DNA from: Planctomycetaceae bacterium | GTDB taxonomy: Bacteria > Planctomycetota > Planctomycetia > Planctomycetales > Planctomycetaceae | Direction: 5' to 3' | Assembly (NCBI GenBank): GCA_021732785.1 | Contig: JAKFUG010000025.1 | Coordinates: 1 to 64,000 of the forward strand | Length of the DNA: 64,000 nucleotides | Part shown: in pieces, positions 25,292 to 34,266 of the stretch | How the letters are laid out: every line of letters starts with the position of its first letter | Position numbering within the stretch: the stretch's first letter is position 1 | The notes under the pieces: model-generated | What the model saw: only the letters and a program-made list of their open reading frames with translations | Databases searched by the model: none | Told to the model about the DNA's origin: nothing | Position numbers and translations under genes: made by a program

Positions 25292-26743
25292 TCAACCGCG
25301 AACGAACAATTCCCGCACGGGTTCACCCAAACCATCTTCCGTGGGATAGAACGGGCGGCCTTCCACTTCGAACGTGGTCTTCGGACTGATGCCCATCGCG
25401 GAGAAAATCGTGGCGTGCAGATTGCTCACGCTGACGGGATTCTCCACGGCGACGAACGGCCGCTCATCGGCCGATTTACCGTAGAGAAACCCGCGTTTCA
25501 AACCGCCGCCAAACATCAGCACGTTCGCCCCGCCGGTAAAGTGGCGGTGCTGGCCGTAGTGCTTCATCTCCTGCAGCTTCTCGACGGGGAACGTCGTTTG
25601 ATCGTTCGCGTTCGAGCCGGGCTTGCCTTCCATGATCATGTCGCGGCTGAACTCGCTGGCAACAATAATCAGCGTCCGGTCGAGCAGCTTGCGGGCTTCG
25701 AGATCGAGCACCAGTTGCGAAATCGCCGGGTCGATCTCCTGCTTCATCCGCACCAGCGTTTCGTGGCCGTTCGCGTGCGTGTCCCAATTGAGAAACGGCA
25801 CATACTCGGTCGTGACTTCGACAAACCGTGCGCCCGATTCCACGAGTCGCCGCGCGAGCAGACAGCCCTGGCCGAAGCGGCTGTTGCCGTAGCGCTCGCG
25901 GTTCTCATTCGGTTCGAGTTCCAGATCGAACGCCGCGCGATCGGAGGAACTGAGCAACCGATGCGCGTTGTCGACCGAGCGCAGATACGACTGCTGCTGG
26001 AAGTCGCTCATGCGGTCTTTGAGCGGACTGTTCTTGAGCAACTGTTGATGCAGCCGATACCGTTTGTCGAACCGGCCTGTGTCCATCCCCTTCGGCGGCC
26101 GTACCGATTGAGCCGCTTCCTCCGGGTACGGCAGCACCATTGGGCCGAACTCGCTGCCAAAGAACCCGGCGGTGGTGAACGCCTTCAGTTCTTCCGATTC
26201 GCCGACGCCTTCCAACCGTTGCCCGATGGTGATGAACGGCGGCATGACGGGGTTCTGGGGTCCGAGCACGCGGGCCATCCAGGCGCCGAGATGCGGACAC
26301 GCCACGGTTTGCGGCGGGACATAACCGGTGTGCCAGTGATACTGATGGCGCGAGTGCAGAATGCTGCCGAGATCGGGCAGGACATGCGAGCGGAGCAACG
26401 TCGCGCGGTCCATAACCTGCGCGATGCGTTCCAGCCCCTGTGTGATCTTGATGTTGTCGACCACAGTATCGATGGCCGGGAACGTGCTCTCGATCTCCTT
26501 GACCGGCACGCCAACTTCAAACGGCACGTATTTCTTCGGATCGAACGTATCCGGCGCGGCCATCCCACCGCCCATCCAGAGCAGAATACACGCATCGGCA
26601 GTCGGCTTGGGATGATCAACCGATTCGTCGGCATACAGACGCGGTTCGCGCACGGCCAGCGCGGCCGCACTCGCTGCTGCCATCTGCTTCAGAAAATCGC
26701 GGCGGATCAGTGATTCGGGCAGGTTTGGGTCGATGTCGTGCAT
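25292..26743 (-). CDS. Tat-exported DUF1501 protein
   Basis: A 483-residue protein of the DUF1501 family, an alkaline phosphatase/sulfatase-fold group that is greatly expanded in Planctomycetota. The twin-arginine motif is LIRRDFLKQMAAASAAALAV at 12-31. Metal-region motifs typical of DUF1501 are seen: CILLWMGGGMAAPDTFDPK near 53, RSHVLPDLGSILHSRHQYH near 118 and TLIIVASEFSRD near 365 with TGGANVLMFGGGLKRG following. DUF1501 genes nearly always follow DUF1549/DUF1553 genes with a cytochrome domain in planctomycetes, as here (the partner ends at 26865). The catalytic activity of the family has not been shown experimentally, to my knowledge. Confidence 0.92.
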   Translation of the reverse strand: MHDIDPNLPESLIRRDFLKQMAAASAAALAVREPRLYADESVDHPKPTADACILLWMGGGMAAPDTFDPKKYVPFEVGVPVKEIESTFPAIDTVVDNIKITQGLERIAQVMDRATLLRSHVLPDLGSILHSRHQYHWHTGYVPPQTVACPHLGAWMARVLGPQNPVMPPFITIGQRLEGVGESEELKAFTTAGFFGSEFGPMVLPYPEEAAQSVRPPKGMDTGRFDKRYRLHQQLLKNSPLKDRMSDFQQQSYLRSVDNAHRLLSSSDRAAFDLELEPNENRERYGNSRFGQGCLLARRLVESGARFVEVTTEYVPFLNWDTHANGHETLVRMKQEIDPAISQLVLDLEARKLLDRTLIIVASEFSRDMIMEGKPGSNANDQTTFPVEKLQEMKHYGQHRHFTGGANVLMFGGGLKRGFLYGKSADERPFVAVENPVSVSNLHATIFSAMGISPKTTFEVEGRPFYPTEDGLGEPVRELFVRG

Positions 26744-26762
26744 GGTGTTATCCTGAAGGCGT

Positions 26763-26853
26763 GCGGGGGGACGTCAGTCCCCTAGGTGATTCTCTCTTTG
26801 AATGTATTCCATCCGAATCAATGCAATCACCGGGGGGACTGACGTCCCCCCGC
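26763..26853. repeat. 20-bp inverted repeat between the DUF1549 and DUF1501 genes
   Basis: GCGGGGGGACGTCAGTCCCC (26763-26782) and GGGGACTGACGTCCCCCCGC (26834-26853) are perfectly complementary with a 51-base AT-richer centre. Each arm also contains the inner palindrome GGGACGTCAGTCCC/ACTGACGT. It would fold in the RNA between the two cistrons. Confidence 0.9.
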
Positions 26854-26864
26854 TCGCCAGCTTG

Positions 26865-29309
26865 TCATCGTACCAATTGAAATTCCGGAAGCATCAACAA
26901 AGTCCACAACAAATCGGCGACACCGGCTTCGCTGGCAACCGGGCCGAGAGTCGTCTGCGTGACTGTCAGTTCTTCCACGGTGGGAGAACGGCTCAATGCG
27001 GCCTGATACAACCACGGTACCAATGTCGCGGAAGCCGTTCCGTGTTCCCGCAGAATGTTTACCGCCCCGCGCTGCAGGAGTTCGGCGAGGGATGGCGAAT
27101 TGTTGAGGTCGAGCGCTTCCAGCATGCTGAGTTCGTTCGGCCGCATTGAGACGATCTGATCGCGATTCGGTCGACCGAGCGTGCGCTGTAAGAAGTCGGA
27201 TTTCAACAATGCCGCGCGAACCATCGGCTGCGGTCCATGCACGCCGTGGGCAAGGTTCGCCGCAAGGTCACTGTCCAATCGCTGCGACCACACATTCGGA
27301 CTGGCAATCACGACAGGCGATGCCCAATCGGTCGGCTCCTGCTTGAATTTGCCACGGGCATCGGGCTGCGACTTCGTCCATTCCCACGTCGCATCAGTCG
27401 CCACGGTTTGCGGTTCCCCTTCGGCAAACTTCCAGCGGGCCTCCAGGAAAATCGATGCGGGATTCGGACTGCTGCCGGCGTTCTTCGCGACGATGACAAA
27501 AACGTTGTCGCCCTTCTTCAGCACGTTGTCGAGCGCGACACTTTCGACCTGCTCCCAGTTGTCGCTGTTAGCGAGCTTCTGGCCGTTGACGTAGAGCGTG
27601 AAGGCATTGTCCGCGGTGATGACCGCTCCTGCGCGGACGGGGTTCTCCTTGAGATTCACCGTCTTCCGCACGGAGATCGTTTCCCCGGCCGCGGGAACGC
27701 CTCCATTGGCAGCGCTGTTGGACCAGATCCACTTCCCCTGGAGCGCGATTCCGTCGGCACTCGCCGGCTCGACTTTGCCGCGCTGAACCACGGCATCGAA
27801 CTTCTTCGGCGCGGTCTCGGTCAATTGCCACACCGCATCGACGAACTGTTCCGCGGTCAACCGTTTCGCGCGCGGTCCGGCAAAGTGATATTCACTCGGC
27901 GCTTCATCCGGCTGGATGATTTCCGCCTGGGACTGGTAAGCGTGGGAGGTCGCGATGAGCCGCAACGTGTGCTTGATGTTGTAACCATGTTCGGTGAAAT
28001 CGCTGGCGAGGAAATCGAGCAGGTCGGCACTCCACGGGGGCGTCTGCATGGCATCCAGTGGGTGAACGATCCCGTGTCCCATCAGTCGATGCCACAGTCG
28101 ATTGACCAGCGTTCGCGAAAACCGGCCGTTGTCCGGATGCGTCATCAACGCCGCGAGTTGCTGCATCCGCTCGGGCTGCGGGGCCTTGGGATTGATGTCG
28201 CCGATCTCGGGGAACAACCACTTCGCCGTCGCCTGCCTTCCGACAGGTTTGTCGCAACGATGGATTTCCAGCGGCGTCGACGAATAAATCGCGGCGAGTC
28301 CATACGCTTCGTCGAGTGTCCAGCGGTCGACGAAGCTGTCGTGGCAGGAAGCGCACTTCAGGTTGATCCCGAGAAACGCCTGGCCGACCGACTGCGCGAA
28401 TTGAATCTCGACGGTCTGCCCCGCGCTCACGTTGCCGCGCCACTTGATACCGTCCACAAACCCGGCGGTGTCCGCATTCGGAGCGAGCAACTCGCGGGCA
28501 AACTGATCGTACGGCCTGTTGTCGATGAGGGCCCGGTACAACCATTTGCTGATCTGCTTGCGGCCGCCGGTGATGAACCCGGTGCCGCCGTAGTCGTTTC
28601 GCAGCAGGTCATTCCAGAACGTCAGCCAGTGCTCAGCGTAGGCGGTGTCATCGTCGAGCAAGGAATCAATCCAGCGTGTGCGCCACTCGGGACGGCTGTC
28701 ATCAAACGCCTTGGCCATCGTTAGAGGTTCGGGTAACAGGCCAATCAGATCGAGTGACGACCGGCGGGCAAACGTGGCGTCATCAATCGGTGCCGGACGT
28801 GGTTGCTGATGCTTCGCCAGGTCAGCGTCCAGAATGCGGTCAATCGGATTCGTCCGCCCGTCCTGCGCCGGCGGCAACTCCGGTCGGCGCGGCTTGAGCG
28901 GTGGTTCATACGCCGACTTCGCAAAGGAGAAGCCTGCTTCCCACGGCAACCCGGCGTCGATCCATTCTTGCAGCACCCGCACCTGTTTCTCAGAGAGCCG
29001 ATCCCCTTGCGGCGGCATCTGTACGTCGGGATCGCGTGTCTTGACGAGCGCAATCAACTTGCTCGCCGCGCTCTTGCCCGGTTCGACGACTTTGCCTCCT
29101 TCCCCGCCAGCGAGCAACGTGGCCCGCGTGTTAAAGGAGAGCCCGCCCTTTTCCTGTTCGCCGAGGTGGCACTTGCCGCAGTGCGTCTTGAGAATCGGCA
29201 CGACCTCATGCGCGAAATCAGGGGCGGCGATCGCGACCACCGGAGCGACCGCAATGAGGAAGCCACTGAAGCATGCTGCCGTCATCGAGAGGACAAAACA
29301 ATTTCGCAC
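26865..29309 (-). CDS. Exported cytochrome c / DUF1549 / DUF1553 protein
   Basis: An 814-residue protein of a type characteristic of Planctomycetota. A Sec signal peptide (residues 1-29, MRNCFVLSMTAACFSGFLIA) precedes a haem c domain at about 30-115 with CGKCH and the downstream MPPQGDRLS methionine. DUF1549 follows (about 150-360; FARRSSLDLIGLLPEP, RWIDSLLDD, and the second Cys pair CASCHDSF near 325). DUF1553 is at the C-terminus (VNRLWHRLMGHGIVHPLDAM near 400, and MRPNELSMLEALDLNNSP near 735). An inserted beta-rich domain with AGAVITADNAFTLYVNGQKL near 560 looks like a carbohydrate- or ligand-binding module. It is the first gene of the series that continues with DUF1501, an MFS transporter and a creatininase-family enzyme. 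Confidence 0.93.
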   Translation of the reverse strand: MRNCFVLSMTAACFSGFLIAVAPVVAIAAPDFAHEVVPILKTHCGKCHLGEQEKGGLSFNTRATLLAGGEGGKVVEPGKSAASKLIALVKTRDPDVQMPPQGDRLSEKQVRVLQEWIDAGLPWEAGFSFAKSAYEPPLKPRRPELPPAQDGRTNPIDRILDADLAKHQQPRPAPIDDATFARRSSLDLIGLLPEPLTMAKAFDDSRPEWRTRWIDSLLDDDTAYAEHWLTFWNDLLRNDYGGTGFITGGRKQISKWLYRALIDNRPYDQFARELLAPNADTAGFVDGIKWRGNVSAGQTVEIQFAQSVGQAFLGINLKCASCHDSFVDRWTLDEAYGLAAIYSSTPLEIHRCDKPVGRQATAKWLFPEIGDINPKAPQPERMQQLAALMTHPDNGRFSRTLVNRLWHRLMGHGIVHPLDAMQTPPWSADLLDFLASDFTEHGYNIKHTLRLIATSHAYQSQAEIIQPDEAPSEYHFAGPRAKRLTAEQFVDAVWQLTETAPKKFDAVVQRGKVEPASADGIALQGKWIWSNSAANGGVPAAGETISVRKTVNLKENPVRAGAVITADNAFTLYVNGQKLANSDNWEQVESVALDNVLKKGDNVFVIVAKNAGSSPNPASIFLEARWKFAEGEPQTVATDATWEWTKSQPDARGKFKQEPTDWASPVVIASPNVWSQRLDSDLAANLAHGVHGPQPMVRAALLKSDFLQRTLGRPNRDQIVSMRPNELSMLEALDLNNSPSLAELLQRGAVNILREHGTASATLVPWLYQAALSRSPTVEELTVTQTTLGPVASEAGVADLLWTLLMLPEFQLVR

Positions 29310-29870
29310 GAGAGCCCCTCACGGTGGTTCGCATTGGATGATGACGGACGCGATTCGAAGAGCGTTGCATCTTAGTTCGCCACGGAGAGGGCAGCAACGA
29401 GTGGCCTGGAACCGGACGCGATGCGTTCCGGTTGATGCGGGAGTGGCAAAAATTTTGGCTCAGAAAAGGCAAGGGGCCGGATCACTGCGGGTAGTGATCC
29501 GGCCTGCGTAGGCGAGAGTGATGAGGTGTGTTGTTGGCAGGGCGTAGCCCGTCTCCCTCGGGCCGGCAGGTAATTTCGAAAGGCATCTCGAATCGGCGGG
29601 GAGCCGACCCGTTTTTTCTGTCGTTGTTGGCTTTCGCCGGAGAACCTACTTAGCACGGAGCGTGCCATAGCAAATGAATTCGCCTCGGAAAAAGCGGTGA
29701 AAACGACGTATCTCTTTTTAGTGCATTGACTTGCGTATTATCGAAAAAAACGAGCCATTCGTTAAAGTCCGCCGTATCTGCGTGGTCGTTGTAACCGTTA
29801 CAAGCGAAAGGGCGCGTAATTTCTACAATTACAACGCCGTCGGGATGACTCGGCGGAATGGAGCAAGCCC
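29310..29870. other. Long intergenic region with several potential hairpins
   Basis: About 560 bases between two minus-strand genes. The right part (29650-29870) is AT-richer. The left part (29390-29620) is dense in palindromes: AACCGGA/TCCGGTT types near 29410, the 12-bp hairpin at 29475, and TCGGC/GCCGA near 29596. No protein-coding frame is convincing. It holds the promoter of the cytochrome/DUF1549 gene and perhaps a structured non-coding RNA. Confidence 0.45.
29475..29504 (-). terminator. 12-bp hairpin with T-rich tail on the minus strand
   Basis: GGCCGGATCACT (29475-29486) and AGTGATCCGGCC (29493-29504) are perfectly complementary with a 6-base loop. Read on the minus strand, the stem is followed by CCTTGCCTTTTCTG, so it could end transcription of the transglutaminase gene about 370 bases upstream. 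It could also be another repeat family. Confidence 0.5.
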
Positions 29871-31415
29871 CTATTCTGCCGAAACCACGCCAATTTCCAT
29901 TTTCCCGAGCACGGTGATCAGCGAAATGAAGGACGACAGCGGCGCGATGGAATCGTCTTCGGCAAAGAGGACGTCCGCCAGTTTGATGTGCGTGGCTCCG
30001 ATCCCGCCGCGGCCGAGAGTGCCATCGAGCGGAACCCACTTGCCGCCGAGCCGGGCTTCCGTCCACATGTGACCGCCGAAGGCTTGCAGCGAATCGACAT
30101 ACACCACGCCGACAGCAATCCGCGACGGGATCTCTTTGGCCCGCAGCATCGCCGCCAACAAGACCGCGTGCTCGGTGCAATCCCCTTCGAGACTGCGGGC
30201 CACTTCGCCGGCGGAAGCCAGCGCGGTGGAAAAATTCTTGTTCGTCAGTTTGTCGCGAACATATTTTTCCATCGCCCGGGCGATCGGTGCGGCGTCGGTC
30301 AAACTCCCGGCCGCTAACTTGGCGTGTTCGATCACGCGCTCATCATCGGATTGCAGGAACCGCGTGGGTCTCAGATATTCGTCGCCGATCTTTTCCGGAG
30401 GCGACGTCGCCGGAATGGGCAGCGCGATCACAGTCAGTTCCGCGGTTTCCGGACCGGTCGATTTGAGCGATTGCGTATCCCCCGTCGGCAGCACCTTGCT
30501 CGGATTGTCATCCCGGATCTTGATGCTGTAGACCACTTTCTTCGTGTCATACGGCCGGTTGATTTTCGCCGTTTTCACCAGCGTGCTGACACCGAGATCG
30601 AGATCATTCACCGTCAGCGTCTTGAGTGCCTCTTCCTTGGACACCGTGTAGGTGGCCATTTCGAGACCCAGCATCGACGTCGAACTTTTCACCGTCTGCC
30701 CGGCCTTGTCGACCCACGCATACGTGATGATGCCCGGCAGCAGGGAGTTGTCCACCTTGAATTTCTGCAGCGAGGATTTCTGACCGCCAAGCAATTCGAC
30801 GGGTTCGACATCGCCCGCGGTCACGGTCAACGTGCCGGGCTTGCTCATTTCAGGAAAGAACGCCTCGAATGCCTTGGTTTCCCCGGGTTTGAGCGGAGCA
30901 ATCCGTAGCAGGCGATCCTGGAATGTCGGCGATTTCACCCCCGCTTTCCACGGAGCGGTGGACGCTTTTTTCTTCCGATCAATCGTTGTTTCCAGTTGCA
31001 GTTCGGTGCCCTTCACCCGGCCGGTCGTCTCGGATGAACTCGCCGGGGGGTTGGTCATGCTGAAACGAAACTCCAGCAAGTCGCCGGCGAGTGTTTCCTC
31101 GGAGGACAACGAGGTGTTCATCTTGAGCACCTGCCCGAAACGGCGGATCGTCATCTGCGTTTCCGCCGAGGTATGCACCACCGGCTTGCCGTCGACTTCG
31201 CGAGGATCGATGAGCGCACGGGCATAACCCACACGTTGTCCGCCTAGGAAAATTGCCTGCCAGGTTTCTTCGCGTTCGGGAACCGGCAGCTTTTCGTCGG
31301 CCGCCTGAACACACCCCGTCAGCAACAGGCCCCACGTCAGGCAACAGGACCAACTCAACAGTGATTTCACGATGGATTTCCTTGCGCGTGATTGATCCGT
31401 GGACTCCATTCCCAT
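29871..31415 (-). CDS. Transglutaminase-like lipoprotein
   Basis: A 514-residue protein anchored by a lipoprotein signal (SLLSWSCCLTWGLLLTGC, with Cys in the lipobox). Residues about 50-330 are an extracytoplasmic domain of beta character with no clear family. The C-terminal part is a transglutaminase-like fold: Cys413 in SLEGDCTEHAVLL, His449 in FGGHMWTEA and Asp464 in VPLDGT, a complete catalytic triad. Such bacterial enzymes are usually proteases or peptide ligases rather than cross-linkers. The ATG at 31415 is chosen over the frame start at 31568, because the longer form runs through a palindromic repeat. It lies downstream of the ethanolamine ammonia-lyase fusion gene with the repeat pair between them. 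Confidence 0.8.
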   Translation of the reverse strand: MGMESTDQSRARKSIVKSLLSWSCCLTWGLLLTGCVQAADEKLPVPEREETWQAIFLGGQRVGYARALIDPREVDGKPVVHTSAETQMTIRRFGQVLKMNTSLSSEETLAGDLLEFRFSMTNPPASSSETTGRVKGTELQLETTIDRKKKASTAPWKAGVKSPTFQDRLLRIAPLKPGETKAFEAFFPEMSKPGTLTVTAGDVEPVELLGGQKSSLQKFKVDNSLLPGIITYAWVDKAGQTVKSSTSMLGLEMATYTVSKEEALKTLTVNDLDLGVSTLVKTAKINRPYDTKKVVYSIKIRDDNPSKVLPTGDTQSLKSTGPETAELTVIALPIPATSPPEKIGDEYLRPTRFLQSDDERVIEHAKLAAGSLTDAAPIARAMEKYVRDKLTNKNFSTALASAGEVARSLEGDCTEHAVLLAAMLRAKEIPSRIAVGVVYVDSLQAFGGHMWTEARLGGKWVPLDGTLGRGGIGATHIKLADVLFAEDDSIAPLSSFISLITVLGKMEIGVVSAE

Positions 31416-31483
31416 CACCGTCAGCGTACGCCACGCAGCGGGAAATCGGAAGCGGTCGCAATGATCACCACGGTCACGTTCTT

Positions 31484-31573
31484 CCGCTTGCGGTTTCGCG
31501 CCGCGTGATGAGACAAGCCAGTGGGGTCCGATCACGGAGTGATTTCCGCGCGAGGCGCGAAACCGCAAAGCGA
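31484..31573. repeat. Family 3 repeat as an inverted pair
   Basis: CCGCTTGCGGTTTCGCGCC (from 31484) and GGCGCGAAACCGCAAAGCG (ending 31572) face each other across about 50 bases. TCACGCG/GTGATTTCCGCG matches sit inside. Other copies are at 11676, 23630 and 58253. Confidence 0.75.
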
Positions 31574-31581
31574 TGTTGGGT

Positions 31582-33867
31582 TCACGTGGCGCGCAGCGTG
31601 CGCAGCAACCGTGTCACTTCAACGGCGGCGAGTTTCGGGGCGAGCGCCGTGTTCGCAATCCCCGCCACCACGCGCGTGAGATTGTGATCGACCTTGCCCG
31701 CATCACCCCACAAAGTCCCTTGCGGTGCCGTGAGGTAGACCGAGAACGTGCGGTGTCCGGTCCCGGGCCGTTCGCCGATGACATGCACCATCGCTCGTGG
31801 TCCGGCGAGATTCGCGAACAGCAATTCGCCGATGCGATAACCCGCCCGCACCCGCCCCGCCGTCACCACCAACGGGTCCGGTGCGACGTGAAACCGTTCC
31901 TCAACCAGATTCGCTCGCAGCGTCTGCAGGAACGGCGTCAACTGGTGCTGATCCATGATCGACAGCGCGTTCAAGCCGTCGGAGATGACGATCTGAACGT
32001 CGTACCGTCCGGCGTAATGATCGCGCAGAGACCTCACGGCTTGGGCGGCATCATCGCTCAGTTTCTCCCCCGATTCCGGTCGCAGGATGTACTCCCGCCG
32101 ATCGAGGGATTGCGTCTTCAGCTTGATTGCCGTCGGCAGCGATTGCAGAAATGATTCGTCGAACTCGGCCCAGATGCTCTCCTTCGCGTCGTCATAAATC
32201 CGGTGGATATCAATCGCCAGTTGCGGGGCGAGGTCAGACGGCTTCGCCCCGTGTCCCTCGGCGAGAAAGACGCCGCGGCTGCGAATAGACGCCATTTCTT
32301 CGCGCCCCGTTTGCAGAATGGCTTCGTCGCTACGCGCGTCCTGTTTACGTCGGCGGTATTGCCGATAGACCCACAACGGGTCGCCGAAATGCACGGTCGG
32401 TTGCCCATTCGCATCGATCACGCCGAGCTGCTGGAAGAACGCCCACATGCGGTCATTCACCTTGCAGCCGAACTTTTCGCGCAGCCGCACATGGTCCTGA
32501 AAGCCGGTCGTCAGGTAACCGAGCATCGGGTCGATCTTCGTGGGCAGTGCCATCAGGTACGCCGGTTGGGCCGGCACGAGTTGCTCCAGACACCAGTCGA
32601 GATCATCGAGCGAAACGTCCATGTGCAACGTCGAACAGACATCGAGCCCGAGGCACAAGCCATGCAGCTTGCCCATCACAATGTCTTCGAGGCAACACCG
32701 CACCAGTTGTTCGCGCGTGCGGAAGACTTCGGGGCCAATGAACCCGGCGACGTCGTTGAGATGGACCCACGGTTTCCCCGGATATCCCGCTGCCGCACGG
32801 GCCTTTTCGACCACTTGCGACAACGCCCGGGCAAAGCCGTATTTGCGGGATTCGTGCAGCACCATATCGTAGCCGTGACCGTGGCCGTTGGTGAAATCGG
32901 CTCCCTGACCGGTCTCGAAATACAGCCCGTACGGACCACTCCGTTGAGAGGCGTATTGCCGCATCTTTTCGATGGTGATGTCGAACGTGCCGTTGGCCGT
33001 GTCGCTTCCGGCGATGCTCTGAAACCATAACGCGGTGCTGCCAGGATCGATCCGTTCCACCTCAGCCTGCACATCGATATGGGACAATACACAGTGCGGC
33101 AACGCATCGAAGACGCCGAAGGTTCCCAGTACATCGAGCAACGTCCGCTCGATTGCCGCGACGGACTTCGGATCGCTCGACACCGGGTTGTTGCCGAGCA
33201 CGACATCGCCCACGGCATACGCAAAACCGTTGAAGACCTGCCAGCGAATATCGTCGACGTTGTCTGTCGGTGAGTTGGGTTGAATGCGTGCCCCGAGGTA
33301 CCCTTTCGCTCCCATCTGCGACCCCGGCAGCGGGTTGAAGACTTTCGCGCCCATCGCCGTCAACTCGGCGTTGGACATCAACTTCACCACGCCGCCGATC
33401 ACATCGCTCGACAACCCCGGCATGATGGCCTGAATCGCGGGTTCGTCCTGCGTCAACAAGAACGCCTTCAGTTCTGCGAACGTCCAGCCCGCGAGCTTTT
33501 GGCGCACGGCGGGATCGAGGCTGGCCTGGATCATGCGGTCAAGGTCGTCAACGCGCGGCGGATGGGCATCCATGTCGCCGAGTTTGGTCTGGCTCAGCAA
33601 CCGCCGGGCCAGGGCGCGTTCCTCATCATCCGCCGCGGCGACGCCGACGATCTCGTCCCCTTCCTTGAATTCATTCGCGGCTCCGAGCAACCGCTTGAAG
33701 AGGGCGTCGTCGAACCGTCCCTGCATGCGGTTGATGTACGCCAGCAGACTTTCCTCATGCTGAGTCGAGGCTTCAACGCCGAGACTATCGCTCCGGTGTC
33801 CGAGGGCGAGTGCCGCGGAACCGGTGGTGACGGCGGCCAGAAAATCGCGGCGATTCAGGGACGGCAT
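31582..33867 (-). CDS. eutBC: Tat-targeted ethanolamine ammonia-lyase, EutB-EutC fusion
   Basis: A 761-residue protein joining both subunits of adenosylcobalamin-dependent ethanolamine ammonia-lyase, which splits ethanolamine into acetaldehyde and ammonia. The N-terminus has a twin-arginine signal (SLNRRDFLAAVTTGSAALAL). The EutB barrel spans about 50-480, with GDVVLGNNPVSSDP, GLYFETGQGADFTNGHGHG and GFIGPEVFRT in the right order. After a linker, the EutC part (about 600-760) has YDVQIVISDGLNAL, GRVRAGYRIGELL and VIGERPGTGHR. These match the family motifs well, so both subunits look active. The ATG at 33867 has GGAAGGA seven bases upstream; 33888 is a longer alternative. No EutA, EutL, shell or transport gene is in the window. 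Export as a cofactor-loaded enzyme is inference from the signal. Confidence 0.92.
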   Translation of the reverse strand: MPSLNRRDFLAAVTTGSAALALGHRSDSLGVEASTQHEESLLAYINRMQGRFDDALFKRLLGAANEFKEGDEIVGVAAADDEERALARRLLSQTKLGDMDAHPPRVDDLDRMIQASLDPAVRQKLAGWTFAELKAFLLTQDEPAIQAIMPGLSSDVIGGVVKLMSNAELTAMGAKVFNPLPGSQMGAKGYLGARIQPNSPTDNVDDIRWQVFNGFAYAVGDVVLGNNPVSSDPKSVAAIERTLLDVLGTFGVFDALPHCVLSHIDVQAEVERIDPGSTALWFQSIAGSDTANGTFDITIEKMRQYASQRSGPYGLYFETGQGADFTNGHGHGYDMVLHESRKYGFARALSQVVEKARAAAGYPGKPWVHLNDVAGFIGPEVFRTREQLVRCCLEDIVMGKLHGLCLGLDVCSTLHMDVSLDDLDWCLEQLVPAQPAYLMALPTKIDPMLGYLTTGFQDHVRLREKFGCKVNDRMWAFFQQLGVIDANGQPTVHFGDPLWVYRQYRRRKQDARSDEAILQTGREEMASIRSRGVFLAEGHGAKPSDLAPQLAIDIHRIYDDAKESIWAEFDESFLQSLPTAIKLKTQSLDRREYILRPESGEKLSDDAAQAVRSLRDHYAGRYDVQIVISDGLNALSIMDQHQLTPFLQTLRANLVEERFHVAPDPLVVTAGRVRAGYRIGELLFANLAGPRAMVHVIGERPGTGHRTFSVYLTAPQGTLWGDAGKVDHNLTRVVAGIANTALAPKLAAVEVTRLLRTLRAT

Positions 33868-34266
33868 CGAGCGGTCCTTCCAATCCAAAACGCCGAGACA
33901 CCACAGCGCCGGTGAATCAGCCGAGGAGAACGCTCAGAATACCAATCGGAGGTCGATCACCATACGGCAGAATGCGATGTGGAACGCAAGTGGTGTCTGG
34001 TGTAGACGTGGTCGCCTCTCCCTCGTCCGCGGGGGAGAAGGTGTCCGAAGGACGGATGAGGGGGTCGCGTGCTTCGTCACGCCTCCGGTTTCAACACGCC
34101 CCTCACCCTAACCCTCTCCCCCGCAGACGGGGGAGAGGGGACCGGAGACGTTGCGGATTGTTCGACGGTGCCGTGCCGCCTGTGTTACCCTTTGCGATAA
34201 CATGCGAGGTTCGATCTCCCCCGCGCAGACGATTCGTTTTCGATTTCCTTGTGAACCCGATTCCGC
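33868..34266. other. Divergent intergenic region upstream of eutBC and the yhaO-like gene
   Basis: About 400 bases between eutBC (minus) and the nuclease gene (plus). Most is taken by the palindromic elements at 34017-34140. I saw no cobalamin-riboswitch-like box in the eutBC leader. Promoters for both genes should lie here. Confidence 0.5.
34017..34140. repeat. Palindromic elements of the CTCTCCCCCGC type
   Basis: CTCTCCCTCGTCCGCGGGGG (from 34016) and CCCTCTCCCCCGCAGACGGG (from 34112) are two related hairpins. The second is CCTCTCCCCCG...CGGGGGAGAGG, a 10-11 bp stem. The intervening bases contain the partly complementary GTCCGAAGGAC. Confidence 0.75.
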
